DNA of 64,000 nucleotides from Verrucosispora sp. NA02020 (lineage in GTDB: Bacteria; Actinomycetota; Actinomycetes; Mycobacteriales; Micromonosporaceae), in the NCBI RefSeq assembly GCF_013364215.1, contig NZ_CP054923.1:3410001-3474000 (forward strand). The letters run 5' to 3'. The notes under the pieces were generated by a model, which made no database searches, was not told the origin of the DNA, and worked only from the letters and a program-made list of their open reading frames with translations. Position 1 is the first letter of the stretch, and each line of letters begins with the position of its first letter. This document shows, piece after piece, positions 24,892 to 33,408 of the stretch. The translations under genes were made by a program, and so were the position numbers.

Positions 24892-26487
24892 ATGATTCCC
24901 GGAACGACCCTCGGCACCGCCGTGGTGCGGGCTCTGGCCGCCGGTGGGGTGACTCGCGTCTTCGGCATCCCCGGCACACACACCCTCGGTCTCTACCGGG
25001 CCCTCGACGCCGCCCGGGTCGACCACGTCACCGCCCGGCACGAGCAGGGCGCCGGGTTCATGGCCGACGGCGCCACCCGCTCGACCGGGCAGGTGGCCGC
25101 CTGCTCGGTCATCTGCGGCCCCGGCATCGCCAACGTGGCCACCGCCGTCGGCCAGGCGTACTCCGACGCGGTGCCGATCCTGGTGCTCGCCGGTGACCTG
25201 TCCCGCGCCGAGCGCGGCGGCCGGGGCGGCCACGCCCACGAACTGCGCGACCAGGACGCGTTGCTGCGCGCCGTCACCGACCGGGTCACCCGCGCCTGCG
25301 AACCCGAGGACGTCCTGCACGCGGTCCGTGACGCCCTGGCACCCCGCCGCTGGGGACGCCCCGCACCGGCGGTGGTCCAGGTGCCGCAGGACCTCTGGGA
25401 CGCCCCGGTGGATCCCGACCGCACCGGGCCGACCGCATCGGAACGCCGACCGGCACCGGCGGACGCCGGCATCGTGGACGAGACCGTGGCACTGCTCACC
25501 GACGCCCGTCGACCGGTGGTCGTCGCCGGTGGGGGAGCGGCCGGTGCCGCCGACGACCTGCGTCGCCTCGCCGAACGGCTGGACGCCCCGGTGCTGACCA
25601 CGCTCAACGGCAAGGGCACCATAGACGCCCGGCACCGACTGCACGCCGGGATCGTCACCCAGCAGTACGGCGTACCGCAGGGTGCCGCCGAGGACCTGCT
25701 CACCGGCGCGGACGTGGTGCTGGCCGTCGGCACCGAACTCGGCCCGACCGACTTCTGGGCCACCCGGCCGAGGCTGACCGGCCGACTCGTGCACATCGAC
25801 GTCGACCCGGTCGCCATCGGCCGCCACCTGCCCGCCGACATCGCCCTCACCGCCGACGTCGCGACCGTCCTCGCCGAACTGGCCGACCGGCTGCCGGTGG
25901 CGGACCGCTCCGGCGCCGCGTCGGCGGACACCTGCCGTCGACGGCTCGACGCCGAGGCCGCCGCCCTCGGTGCGCCGTACGCGTCGTGGATCGCCGCGCT
26001 GCGCCACGCCATGCCCGACGACGCCTGTCTCGCCGTCGACTCGACGGGTGCCAACTACTACGGTGCCACCCCGTTGTTCCCGGTGCACGGCCCGCGTGGC
26101 TGGCTCAACCCCTCCGGCCTGGGCACCCTCGGGTACGCGGTACCGGCCGCCATCGGCGCGGCGGTGGCCACCCCGGGACGGCCCACCGTGGCGCTCGTCG
26201 GCGACGGCGGCCTCATGTTCACCATGCCCGAACTGCTGGTCGCCGCCGAACGGGAGATCCCGCTCGTGACCGTCGTGTGGCGCAACGGCGGATTCGGCGA
26301 GATCGCCCGGTTGCTCGACGAGCAGGGCGCCGGGCCGGTCGGCTGCCAGCAGCGCGCCCCCGACTACCCGGCGCTGGCCGCCGCGCTCGGGTGCCGGTAC
26401 GCCGAACCGCACGACCCGGCCGACCTCGCCGCCGCGGTGGCCCGTGGCCTCGACGCCGACGGCCCGACCCTGGTGGTGGTCCCGTGA
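24892..26487 (+). CDS. Thiamine-diphosphate enzyme, AruI-like 2-oxoacid decarboxylase
   Basis: 531 residues from the ATG at 24892 with AGGAG five bases before. Three domains of the acetolactate synthase/decarboxylase fold: PYR domain (1-175) with the activating glutamate E51 in TARHEQGAGFMADG, a central domain (about 190-330), and the PP domain with ThDP-Mg motif GDGGLMFTMPELLVAAEREI and its downstream Asn in VVWRNGG. The N-terminal GIPGTHTLGLYRAL resembles 5-guanidino-2-oxopentanoate decarboxylase (AruI), not acetolactate synthase, and no small subunit is present. It would release an aldehyde from a 2-oxoacid; the overlapping aldehyde dehydrogenase gene supports that. The guanidino substrate is a suggestion only. 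Confidence 0.8.
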   Translation: MIPGTTLGTAVVRALAAGGVTRVFGIPGTHTLGLYRALDAARVDHVTARHEQGAGFMADGATRSTGQVAACSVICGPGIANVATAVGQAYSDAVPILVLAGDLSRAERGGRGGHAHELRDQDALLRAVTDRVTRACEPEDVLHAVRDALAPRRWGRPAPAVVQVPQDLWDAPVDPDRTGPTASERRPAPADAGIVDETVALLTDARRPVVVAGGGAAGAADDLRRLAERLDAPVLTTLNGKGTIDARHRLHAGIVTQQYGVPQGAAEDLLTGADVVLAVGTELGPTDFWATRPRLTGRLVHIDVDPVAIGRHLPADIALTADVATVLAELADRLPVADRSGAASADTCRRRLDAEAAALGAPYASWIAALRHAMPDDACLAVDSTGANYYGATPLFPVHGPRGWLNPSGLGTLGYAVPAAIGAAVATPGRPTVALVGDGGLMFTMPELLVAAEREIPLVTVVWRNGGFGEIARLLDEQGAGPVGCQQRAPDYPALAAALGCRYAEPHDPADLAAAVARGLDADGPTLVVVP

Positions 26488-27980
26488 CCGGCCTGCTCGC
26501 CGATGCCACCGGCGCCTGGATCGACGGCGCCTGGCACGGCGGCGACACCGAACAACCGGTCACCGACCCGGCGCGCGGCCGACTGGTACGCCGACTGGCC
26601 GGGCCGGGAACGGCCGGTGTGGACCTGGCCGTCGACGTCGCCCGGCAGCGCTACGTCGGCGGGGTCTGGCGGCGGACCTCGCCGGCCGCCCGCGCCGCCG
26701 TGCTCCTGCGCCTCGCCGACCTGGTCGAGGAACACGGCGCGGAACTGGCCCGGACCGAGACCGCCGAGACCGGGTCGCCGCTGCGGCTGCGGCACGCGGT
26801 CGACGTCGAGGGCACCGCCGCCGCGCTGCGCTGGTTCGCCACCGCCGCCCGCCATCTCGACGGTGTCGCCGCCGCCGAGTACGTCCCCGGGCACACCAGC
26901 ATGCTGCGCCGCGAACCGCTCGGCGTGGTGGCCGGACTCGCGCCCTGGAACCATCCGCTGCTGATGGCGGCGTGGAAGGTCGGGCCCGCCCTGGCCGCCG
27001 GCAACTCCATCGTGCTCAAGCCCGCCGCGCAGACCCCGCTGACCGCGCTGGCGCTGGGGCCGCTCGCCGCCCGCGCCGGCCTGCCCGACGGGGTGCTCAA
27101 CGTGGTGACCGGTGGGGCCGAGGAAGGCCACCGGCTCGCCGCCCACCCGGACGTGGACCTGGTCTCGGTCACCGGCGGTACGGCCACCGGCCGACGGGTG
27201 CAGGCGGCGGCGGCCCGGCACGTCGCGCGTACCCATCTGGAACTGGGCGGCAACAGCCCGCTCGTGGTGTTCGCCGACGCCGACCTGGACCGGGCCCTGG
27301 ACGCCGCGCTCTCGCTCGGGTTCTTCAACGCCGGGCAGGACTGCACCGCCGCCGCCCGGTTCCTGGTGCAGCGCTCGCGCTACGACCAGTTCGCCGAGAC
27401 GCTGGCCCGGCGGACCGCCCGGTTGACCGTCGGCGACCCGCTGCACGAGGTGGACCAGGGGTCGCTGATCGACCGGGCCAACCGGGACCGGGTCGCGGCG
27501 CTGGTCGCGGACGCCGTGGCGGCGGGCCACACCCCGCTGACCGGCGGGCGGATCGTGCACCCGGACGGGCTGCCCGACGGGGCGTTCTACGCGCCGACCG
27601 TCTTCGCCGGTGTCCCGGACGACGCGCCGATCGTCGCCGAGGAGGTCTTCGGACCGGTGGTGACCGTGCAGCCCTTCGACGACGAGGACGAGGCGCTGCA
27701 CCGCGCCAACGACTCGCCGTACGGGCTGGCCGCCGCCGTCTACACGCGTGACGTCGGCCGGGCGATGCGGTTCGCCCGCGACCTGGAGGTGGGTCAGGTC
27801 TGCGTCAACTCCTTCGGCGTCGGCGCGGAGGAGATGCCGCACGGCGGGGTGAAACAGTCCGGCCACGGCAGCGACCTGTCCCGGTACGGCTTCGAGGAGT
27901 TCACCCGACTCAAACACGTCGTGGTGCACCTCGGCGAAGCCGACGTGGCGACCGCACGGGAGGGTGGGACCGATGACTGA
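26484..27980 (+). CDS. Aldehyde dehydrogenase paired with the decarboxylase
   Basis: 498 residues. The GTG start overlaps the TGA of the decarboxylase (GTGA). Typical features are GLAPWNHPLLMAAWK, LKPAAQTPLTAL, the Glu of HLELGGNSPLVVF and catalytic C287 in FNAGQDCTAAARF. The QDC sequence resembles aminobutyraldehyde/betaine-aldehyde dehydrogenases more than the other two aldehyde dehydrogenases in the cluster. Coupling to the AruI-like gene suggests it oxidises that enzyme's aldehyde product, for example 4-guanidinobutyraldehyde or an aminoaldehyde. An eight-base overlap follows with the class V aminotransferase gene. Confidence 0.9.
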   Translation: MTGLLADATGAWIDGAWHGGDTEQPVTDPARGRLVRRLAGPGTAGVDLAVDVARQRYVGGVWRRTSPAARAAVLLRLADLVEEHGAELARTETAETGSPLRLRHAVDVEGTAAALRWFATAARHLDGVAAAEYVPGHTSMLRREPLGVVAGLAPWNHPLLMAAWKVGPALAAGNSIVLKPAAQTPLTALALGPLAARAGLPDGVLNVVTGGAEEGHRLAAHPDVDLVSVTGGTATGRRVQAAAARHVARTHLELGGNSPLVVFADADLDRALDAALSLGFFNAGQDCTAAARFLVQRSRYDQFAETLARRTARLTVGDPLHEVDQGSLIDRANRDRVAALVADAVAAGHTPLTGGRIVHPDGLPDGAFYAPTVFAGVPDDAPIVAEEVFGPVVTVQPFDDEDEALHRANDSPYGLAAAVYTRDVGRAMRFARDLEVGQVCVNSFGVGAEEMPHGGVKQSGHGSDLSRYGFEEFTRLKHVVVHLGEADVATAREGGTDD

Positions 27981-29118
27981 CCCCGAGCGGGAGCGGCTCG
28001 CCGCCCTGCGCGCCGCCGTCCCGCTGCTGGCGACCAGGGCGTACCTGTTCAGTGGTGGGATCGCGCCGCTGGCCGAGCCGGTACGCGCCGAGATGGCGAC
28101 CTGGGTCGACCGGTGGGCGGGCGACCCGCTGACGCACCGCGCCGACTACTTCGGTGACTGGGGCCGGTTGCGCACCGAGTTCGCCGGTCTGGTCGGTGCG
28201 GCACCGGCGGAGGTCGCGATCACCGAGAACACCTCCCGCGCGACGAACCTGGCACTGCGGCTGCTGGGCCTGCCGGCCGGCTCGACGGTGCTGGTCGACG
28301 ACACCACGTACCCGACGATGGCCTGGGCCGCGCTCCGCCACGGCCTGCGGGTCCGGCTGGTCCGCCGGGCACCGGACGAGGCGGCGGTGGACGCCTTCGC
28401 CGCACTCACCGATCCGGGTACGAGCTGTCTCGCCGTCTCCCACGTGGCCGCGCTCGACGGCTACCGGCACGACCTGGCGGACCTGGCCGGTCTCTGCGCC
28501 GACCGGGGGATGCGCTTGTTCGTCGACGCCGCGCAGTCCACCGGCGCGGTGCCGGTCGACATGGCCCGCGACGGGATCGACGCGCTGGTCAGCACCGCGA
28601 TGAAGTGGCTGCTCGGCCCGCCCGGGATCGGTTTCCTCGCGGTCCGGGAGGCCGCCGCCGCCGGCACGCCGCTGGACGTCGGCTACGTCAGCGCCCGGAT
28701 CGCGGATTCGTACCAGCTCACCGAACTCCCACCGGTACCGTCCGGCGCGGCCGGCACCGAGGTGGGGTTGGCCGCGCTGCCGCTGCTCGCGGCGGCCACC
28801 GCTGGGATCCGGCTGGTCCGCGCCGCCGGCGTCGACACCATCGCCGACCGGGTGACACACCTGGTGGGGCGGGTCGTCGACGGGCTGGCCCGACGGGGCC
28901 TGACGGTCCTCACCCCGGCGCAGCCGCGGTGGCGGGCCGGCGTGGTCGCGTTCGCCGTCGACGACGCCCCCGCGCTCGCCGGTCACCTGCGTGAGCACGG
29001 CGTGGACGTGTGGGGATACCCGTCCGGCCGGGTGCGGGTCGACCCGCACGGGTTCAACGACGACGACGACATCGACCGACTGGTGGAGGGGATCGACGCA
29101 TGGCAGACGCGACGCTGA
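27973..29118 (+). CDS. Class V aminotransferase (PLP enzyme)
   Basis: 381 residues from the ATG at 27973. The aspartate-aminotransferase-fold motifs are AITENTSRATNLALRLL, the PLP Asp in LFVDAAQSTGAVPVD and the Schiff-base lysine K211 in STAMKWLLGPPGIGFLAV. The W-L-L-G-P-P segment and overall length fit the isopenicillin N epimerase/cysteine-desulfurase-like branch, whose members act as transaminases, epimerases or lyases. It could supply the 2-oxoacid substrate of the decarboxylase or epimerise an amino acid. Coupled on both sides (8-base overlap upstream, 19-base overlap with the SDR gene downstream). Confidence 0.85.
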   Translation: MTDPERERLAALRAAVPLLATRAYLFSGGIAPLAEPVRAEMATWVDRWAGDPLTHRADYFGDWGRLRTEFAGLVGAAPAEVAITENTSRATNLALRLLGLPAGSTVLVDDTTYPTMAWAALRHGLRVRLVRRAPDEAAVDAFAALTDPGTSCLAVSHVAALDGYRHDLADLAGLCADRGMRLFVDAAQSTGAVPVDMARDGIDALVSTAMKWLLGPPGIGFLAVREAAAAGTPLDVGYVSARIADSYQLTELPPVPSGAAGTEVGLAALPLLAAATAGIRLVRAAGVDTIADRVTHLVGRVVDGLARRGLTVLTPAQPRWRAGVVAFAVDDAPALAGHLREHGVDVWGYPSGRVRVDPHGFNDDDDIDRLVEGIDAWQTRR

Positions 29119-29855
29119 CCGGCCGGGTGGCCCTGGTCACCGGCGCCGGCAGCGGACTCGGCCGGGCCGTCGCGGTGCGGCTCGGGCTGGCCGGCGCCCG
29201 GGTGGCGGTGCACTACGCCAGCTCGGCGCGGGGCGCGGAGCAGACGGTGGCGGCGGTCCGGGCGGCCGGTGCCGAGGCGGTCGCCGTCGGCGCCGACCTG
29301 TCCGACCGGGCCGCCGCGCCCCGCCTGGTCGACGCGGTGACGGCCGCCCTCGGTCCGGTCGAGATCCTGGTCAACAACGCGGCCACCACCCGCTTCATCC
29401 CCTTCGACGACCTGGACGCCGCCGACGACGAGGTGTGGGAGTCGCTGCTGCGGGTCAACCTGCTCGCCCCGGTGGCGCTCTGCCGGGCGACGTTCGCGGC
29501 GATGGGTCGCACCGGCTGGGGCCGGGTGCTCAACGTGGCGTCGACGTCGGCCTTCGACCCGGCCGGCAGCAGCCTGCCGTACGCCGTGTCGAAGTCGGCG
29601 CTGGTCGCCTTCACCCAGGGGCTCGCCGCCGTCGCCCCGCCCGGAGTCGCGGTCAGCGCGATCGCGCCGGGCTGGATGGACACCCCGTGGGCGTCCCGGC
29701 ACTCCGGCGGGTCGGCCGCCGGTGGCGCGGCGGAGGTGGACGTGGACGAGGTGGCGCGGGCCGCCGTCGAGCTGGTCACCGGCACCGCCGGCAACGGCAC
29801 CGTGGTGGTGCTCGACGGCGGTGCCCGGTGGCGTCGGGCGCAACAGGGCGGGTGA
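29100..29855 (+). CDS. Short-chain dehydrogenase/reductase
   Basis: 251 residues from the ATG at 29100 (GGAGG upstream), inside the last codons of the aminotransferase gene. The Rossmann motif VTGAGSGLGRAVAV, the NNAA motif (ILVNNAATTRF), the catalytic Ser in NVASTSAFDP and YxxxK (YAVSKSALVAF) identify a classical SDR. It carries an extra Gly/Ala loop (RHSGGSAAGGAAEVD) before the C-terminal GTVVVLDGG. It probably reduces or oxidises a carbonyl or hydroxyl intermediate of the same pathway. Last gene of the operon; a 7-bp stem overlaps its stop. Confidence 0.9.
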   Translation: MADATLTGRVALVTGAGSGLGRAVAVRLGLAGARVAVHYASSARGAEQTVAAVRAAGAEAVAVGADLSDRAAAPRLVDAVTAALGPVEILVNNAATTRFIPFDDLDAADDEVWESLLRVNLLAPVALCRATFAAMGRTGWGRVLNVASTSAFDPAGSSLPYAVSKSALVAFTQGLAAVAPPGVAVSAIAPGWMDTPWASRHSGGSAAGGAAEVDVDEVARAAVELVTGTAGNGTVVVLDGGARWRRAQQGG

Positions 29856-29862
29856 CCCGCCC
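29846..29862. terminator. Short GC stem at the convergent SDR/PTE junction
   Basis: GGGCGGG-TGA-CCCGCCC, overlapping the SDR stop codon. Only seven pairs and a three-base loop, but it is the only hairpin in the 30-base convergent gap. Confidence 0.35.
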
Positions 29863-29885
29863 CGCGCCCGGGACGGGTGCCGCTC

Positions 29886-30824
29886 TTAGTCGACCGCCGC
29901 CACGGTGAGCACCTCGCGGGGGTTCTCCACGGTCAGCCGGTGCAACTGCTCCTCGGCGACACCCCGGGCGCGCAGGCCCGGCAGGACACTGCCCAGCACG
30001 TAGCCGTACCCGTTGCCGCCGAACAGCGCGAACATGTCCCGCTTGCACACGTCCTGGGAGAGCACGATCCGGTGGTGTCCCTCGCCGAGCAGGGTCGCGA
30101 CGGCGTCCAGGATCCGTTCCGTGTACGCCGGAGGGAAGGCGCCCAGGTTGTCGAAGGACAGCCAGGCGCCCCGGTCCAGCGCGGTGCGATAGAAGGCGAG
30201 CGACGGATGACTGTCGGCGTGGCCGATCACCACCCGGTCCGGCGCGACGCCCTCCTCCTCGAACAGGTCGAGGGCGTGCAGGCCGACGTCGCTGCCGACG
30301 GAGTGGGTGGCGATCGCCAGCCCGGTCCGTCGACTGGCCCGGGCCGCCGCCCGGTGGCAGCGCTCCTCCTGGGCGGAGATCCACGACTTGTCCGCGCCGA
30401 TCTCGCCGATGATGCCGGGGCGTACGCCGGTCCCGTCGGCACCGTGCCGGATCTCCTCGACCAGCCGGTCGGCGAGCTGGTCGACGCTGCGCCGGTCGAC
30501 GTCCTCGGCGGCGGGGTAGTAGGGCTGCCGGTACCACCCACAGCCCATCACGATGTGCAGGCCGGTGCGGCGGGCCAGCGCCGCCATCCGTGCCGGTTCC
30601 CGCCCGATGCCGGGCACGGTCAGCTCCACCAGGGCGTTGCCGCCCTGTGCGGTGAAGGCGGTCAGCTCCTCGACGAGCAGGTCGTCGTCGTCGGGCAGGC
30701 CGGCGACGTCGAAACGGCCGGGGATCTCCCAGAGCCGGATGTAGAGGTGCTCGTGCATCAGCGTGGTGCCGAGCGTGGCCGGGTCGATCTCGCCCAGCAC
30801 GGTGACGATCCGTCCCGCGCTCAT
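29886..30824 (-). CDS. Phosphotriesterase-family metal hydrolase (probable lactonase)
   Basis: 312 residues; the ATG overlaps the TGA of the aminotransferase gene (ATGA). The binuclear metal barrel is visible: H24 and H26 in LMHEHLYI, then GIIGEIGADKSW, histidines in ATHSVGS and VIGHADSHPS, and the C-terminal Asp in IVLSQDVCK. The bridging position after strand four appears to be Glu (GEIG), as in Escherichia coli Php-type homologues, not the carboxylated lysine of true phosphotriesterases. Such proteins often hydrolyse lactones or esters. Coupled to a GSAM-like aminotransferase, it may open a lactone or lactam formed in the pathway. The bridging assignment is from motif position only. Confidence 0.85.
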   Translation of the reverse strand: MSAGRIVTVLGEIDPATLGTTLMHEHLYIRLWEIPGRFDVAGLPDDDDLLVEELTAFTAQGGNALVELTVPGIGREPARMAALARRTGLHIVMGCGWYRQPYYPAAEDVDRRSVDQLADRLVEEIRHGADGTGVRPGIIGEIGADKSWISAQEERCHRAAARASRRTGLAIATHSVGSDVGLHALDLFEEEGVAPDRVVIGHADSHPSLAFYRTALDRGAWLSFDNLGAFPPAYTERILDAVATLLGEGHHRIVLSQDVCKRDMFALFGGNGYGYVLGSVLPGLRARGVAEEQLHRLTVENPREVLTVAAVD

Positions 30825-32149
30825 CCGACCGGCACCTCGTGCAGCGCCGCCGCCGGAACCCGCAGCGCGTCGTGGATGATCTCGACCGCCTCGTCGATCT
30901 CGGCGTCGTCGAAGACGGTCGGCAACGCGAACACCCCCCAGCCGCACACCCCCCGGTTGAGCAGGGCGAGCCGCATCGCGGCGTTGACCTCACCCCAGGC
31001 CGCCGGGGTGCGCTCGGTGGTGGCGACACTGACCAGCGAACCGACCTGGCGTACCTCCAGTGCCAGGTCCAGGTCGGCGAAGGCGCCCCGGAGCCGGGTG
31101 GCGAACCGCTCACCGAGCCGTTCCAGGCGCGGGTACGCGTCGGCGTCGAGCAGCCGCAGCGTGGCCAGCCCGGCGGCGGCGGTCACCGGATTGCCGTTGA
31201 ACGTGCCGGCGTGTGCCAGCCGGGGCCCACCGGCCGCGTCGGTCACCGCCATCACGTCGACCCGTCCGCCGTACGCGCCGACCGGCATGCCGCCGCCGAT
31301 CACCTTGCCGTAGGCGGTGAGGTCCGGGGTGACGCCGTAGCGCTGCTGCGCGCCCCCGGGTGCGACCCGGAACGCGATGACCTCGTCGAAGAGCAGGAGT
31401 ACACCGTGGGCCGTGGCGGCTGCCCGGACGGCCTCGAGGAAGCCGGGTGCCGGCGGGATCCAGGTGGCGATGGAGGCCATCGGGGTGACGATGACGGCGG
31501 CCAGCCGGTCGGCGTACCGCTCGATCAGCGAGACCACGCCGTCGGTGTCGTTGAACGACCCGATGACCACGTTGTCGGCGAGGTTCGCCGGCACCCCGGC
31601 GGTGTACGGCGCGCCGCGTTCGGAGCCGGGGGTCGCCGCGTTGATCTCCATGCCGTCGAAGGTGCCGTGGTACGAGCCGTCCATCTTCAGCACGAGGTCA
31701 CGACCGGTGTACGCCCGGGCCGTCTTGATCATCATCATGGTGGCCTCGGTGCCGGAGTTGGTGAACCGCAGCCGGTCCAGCGAGGGCACCCGGGCGCACA
31801 GCTCCTCGGCGAGGTCGATCTGCACCGTGTTGGGGGCGAGCACGGCGGTGGCCCGACCGGCCTGGTCCCGGATGGCCTCGGTGACCTGCGGGTGGACGTG
31901 GCCGTGGATCAGCGACGTCGCGTTGTAGATCAGGTCGAGCAGCCGGTGACCGTCGGCGTCCTCCAGACGTGTCCCGGCGGCGCGTTCCACGTAAACGGGA
32001 TACGGATTCATCGCCAGCGAATAGCGTGTGTCGCCGCCGGGAAGGACCTGGCGAGCGCGGTGGAAGAGAGCCGCCGATGCGGGCGTACGCTCTTCAAATG
32101 TGGACCTTTCGGTGGTGATCCAGTCTGCGATCCGAGTCCCGGCGCCCAT
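30821..32149 (-). CDS. Glutamate-1-semialdehyde aminomutase-like class III aminotransferase
   Basis: 442 residues from the ATG at 32149, chosen for the GGGAGG about 10 bases upstream; an in-frame ATG at 32185 lies inside the putative operator. Features: LPGGDTRYS, NSGTEATMMMIKTARAYTG, FDEVIAF and the PLP lysine K282 in LTAYGKVIGGGMPVGAYGG. This fits the GSAM-like branch, which besides the haem-pathway HemL includes amino-acid aminotransferases and epimerases. Its place in a catabolic cluster, far from haem genes, argues against HemL. It forms a leftward two-gene operon with the phosphotriesterase-fold hydrolase. Confidence 0.88.
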   Translation of the reverse strand: MGAGTRIADWITTERSTFEERTPASAALFHRARQVLPGGDTRYSLAMNPYPVYVERAAGTRLEDADGHRLLDLIYNATSLIHGHVHPQVTEAIRDQAGRATAVLAPNTVQIDLAEELCARVPSLDRLRFTNSGTEATMMMIKTARAYTGRDLVLKMDGSYHGTFDGMEINAATPGSERGAPYTAGVPANLADNVVIGSFNDTDGVVSLIERYADRLAAVIVTPMASIATWIPPAPGFLEAVRAAATAHGVLLLFDEVIAFRVAPGGAQQRYGVTPDLTAYGKVIGGGMPVGAYGGRVDVMAVTDAAGGPRLAHAGTFNGNPVTAAAGLATLRLLDADAYPRLERLGERFATRLRGAFADLDLALEVRQVGSLVSVATTERTPAAWGEVNAAMRLALLNRGVCGWGVFALPTVFDDAEIDEAVEIIHDALRVPAAALHEVPVG

Positions 32150-32152
32150 CCG

Positions 32153-32217
32153 TTGACAGCCTCCCGCCTCAACCCTACTGTGCATTCGTAGTCACAGCGT
32201 CTGACGTCACAGTAGGG
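32153..32217 (+). promoter_or_regulatory. Promoter and inverted-repeat operator of the D-amino-acid operon
   Basis: Rightward promoter: -35 TTGACA (32153-32158), 17-base spacer, -10 TACTGT (32176-32181). An inverted repeat, CCCTACTGTG (32173-32182) and CACAGTAGGG (32208-32217), covers the -10 box and the start region; a third partial copy GTCACAG lies at 32191-32197 with its direct repeat at 32207-32213. It sits between divergent operons and could control both. No regulator gene is adjacent, and the LacI core motif is absent. Confidence 0.6.
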
Positions 32218-32274
32218 CCTCAAGGACCGTCGGACAAGGGCCCGGAACCACCCGACGAGGGGAGCCCGACCAGC

Positions 32275-33408
32275 GTGAGCGCCGCAGCGAGTACCTCGAC
32301 CCGCGTACCCCGCCGACTGGCCGATCTCGACACCCCCGCGCCACTGGTGGAGGTCCCCCGGCTCGACGCCAACCTGCGTCGGGGCGCCGAGATCGCCGAC
32401 CGGGACGGGCTGGCGCTGCGTCCGCACGCCAAGACCCACAAGACCGTGGAGATAGCCCGCCGGCAGCTCGCCACCGGGGCCACCGGACTCACCGTGTCCA
32501 AGCTGGACGAACTCGACGCGCTGCGTCCGGCCGGCGCGGCCGACTACCTGCTCGCCTACCCGGTGGTCACCGCCGTGAAGGCGGACCGCCTGGTGGCGCT
32601 CTCGACGACCACCCCGGCGCGGATGCTCGTCGGGCTGGACAGCCCGGCCGGCGCCGAGGTGCTCAGCGGTGCCGCCATCCGCGCCGGCGTCGAGATCGAG
32701 GTGCTGATCGAGGTCGACAGCGGCCTCGGGCGCTGCGGCGTGGCGCCGGACGACGCCGCCGACCTGGCGGACCTGGTCACCGGTCGGCCCGGCCTGCGGA
32801 TCGCCGGGGTGTTCACCCACGCCGGCCACGCCTACGCCGCCCGCGACGCCGCCCACCTGGCCCGGACCGCCCAGTCCGAGGCCGACGCCGTCCGGCGGGC
32901 CGCCGCCGCGCTCCGCGCCGCGGGCACCACCTGCGAGGTGGTCAGCGTCGGCTCGACCCCGACGTTCCTCACCGCCGCAGACCGCCGTGGCGTCACCGAG
33001 ACCCGACCCGGCAACTACGCGCTGCTCGACCGCACCCAGGTCGCCCTCGGCGTGGCCACCCTCGACCAGTGCGCGCTCTCCGTCCTCTGCACCGTGGTCA
33101 GCACCGGCCCGGGACGCGCCGTGGTCGACGCCGGCTCCAAGGTCTTCGGCCTCGATCGCGGCGCGCACGGCGTCAGCGTGCTCGACGGCTACGGCGAGGA
33201 CCCGGACCGGGGCGCGGTGCTGTCCTGGCTCTCCGAGGAACACGGTGTCGTCGACGACCCGTCCGGGCGGTTCCGCGTCGGCGACCGCCTGCGCTTCGTG
33301 CCCAACCACGCCTGCGTCGCCGCCAACCTCACCCGCCACCTGTATTTCGTCGACGGTGACACGGTGCTGGAGACCGTCGCCGTGGCCGCCTCCGGCGGTG
33401 GCCGATGA
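32275..33408 (+). CDS. D-threonine aldolase / D-serine dehydratase-like PLP enzyme
   Basis: 377 residues from the GTG at 32275. It has the alanine-racemase-type barrel with PLP lysine K53 in LRPHAKTHKTVEIA, followed by the C-terminal beta domain. Near the end, PNHACVAANL carries H345 and C347, the zinc ligands typical of eukaryotic-type D-serine dehydratase (DSD1) and related metal-dependent D-threonine aldolases. It would act on a D-beta-hydroxy-amino acid, giving glycine plus an aldehyde (aldolase) or pyruvate plus ammonia (dehydratase). The next gene, an N-acyl-D-amino-acid deacylase, could supply the D-amino acid. Its TGA overlaps that gene's ATG (ATGA). Confidence 0.88.
   Translation: MSAAASTSTRVPRRLADLDTPAPLVEVPRLDANLRRGAEIADRDGLALRPHAKTHKTVEIARRQLATGATGLTVSKLDELDALRPAGAADYLLAYPVVTAVKADRLVALSTTTPARMLVGLDSPAGAEVLSGAAIRAGVEIEVLIEVDSGLGRCGVAPDDAADLADLVTGRPGLRIAGVFTHAGHAYAARDAAHLARTAQSEADAVRRAAAALRAAGTTCEVVSVGSTPTFLTAADRRGVTETRPGNYALLDRTQVALGVATLDQCALSVLCTVVSTGPGRAVVDAGSKVFGLDRGAHGVSVLDGYGEDPDRGAVLSWLSEEHGVVDDPSGRFRVGDRLRFVPNHACVAANLTRHLYFVDGDTVLETVAVAASGGGR

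Noticed and set aside
24892..26487. Acetolactate synthase large subunit
   Set aside because: No small subunit, and the N-terminal motifs and coupled aldehyde dehydrogenase fit AruI-like decarboxylases better.
30821..32149. hemL, glutamate-1-semialdehyde aminomutase
   Set aside because: The PLP motif matches, but the gene is coupled to a phosphotriesterase-fold hydrolase in a catabolic cluster with no haem genes; a GSAM-like aminotransferase is the safer call.
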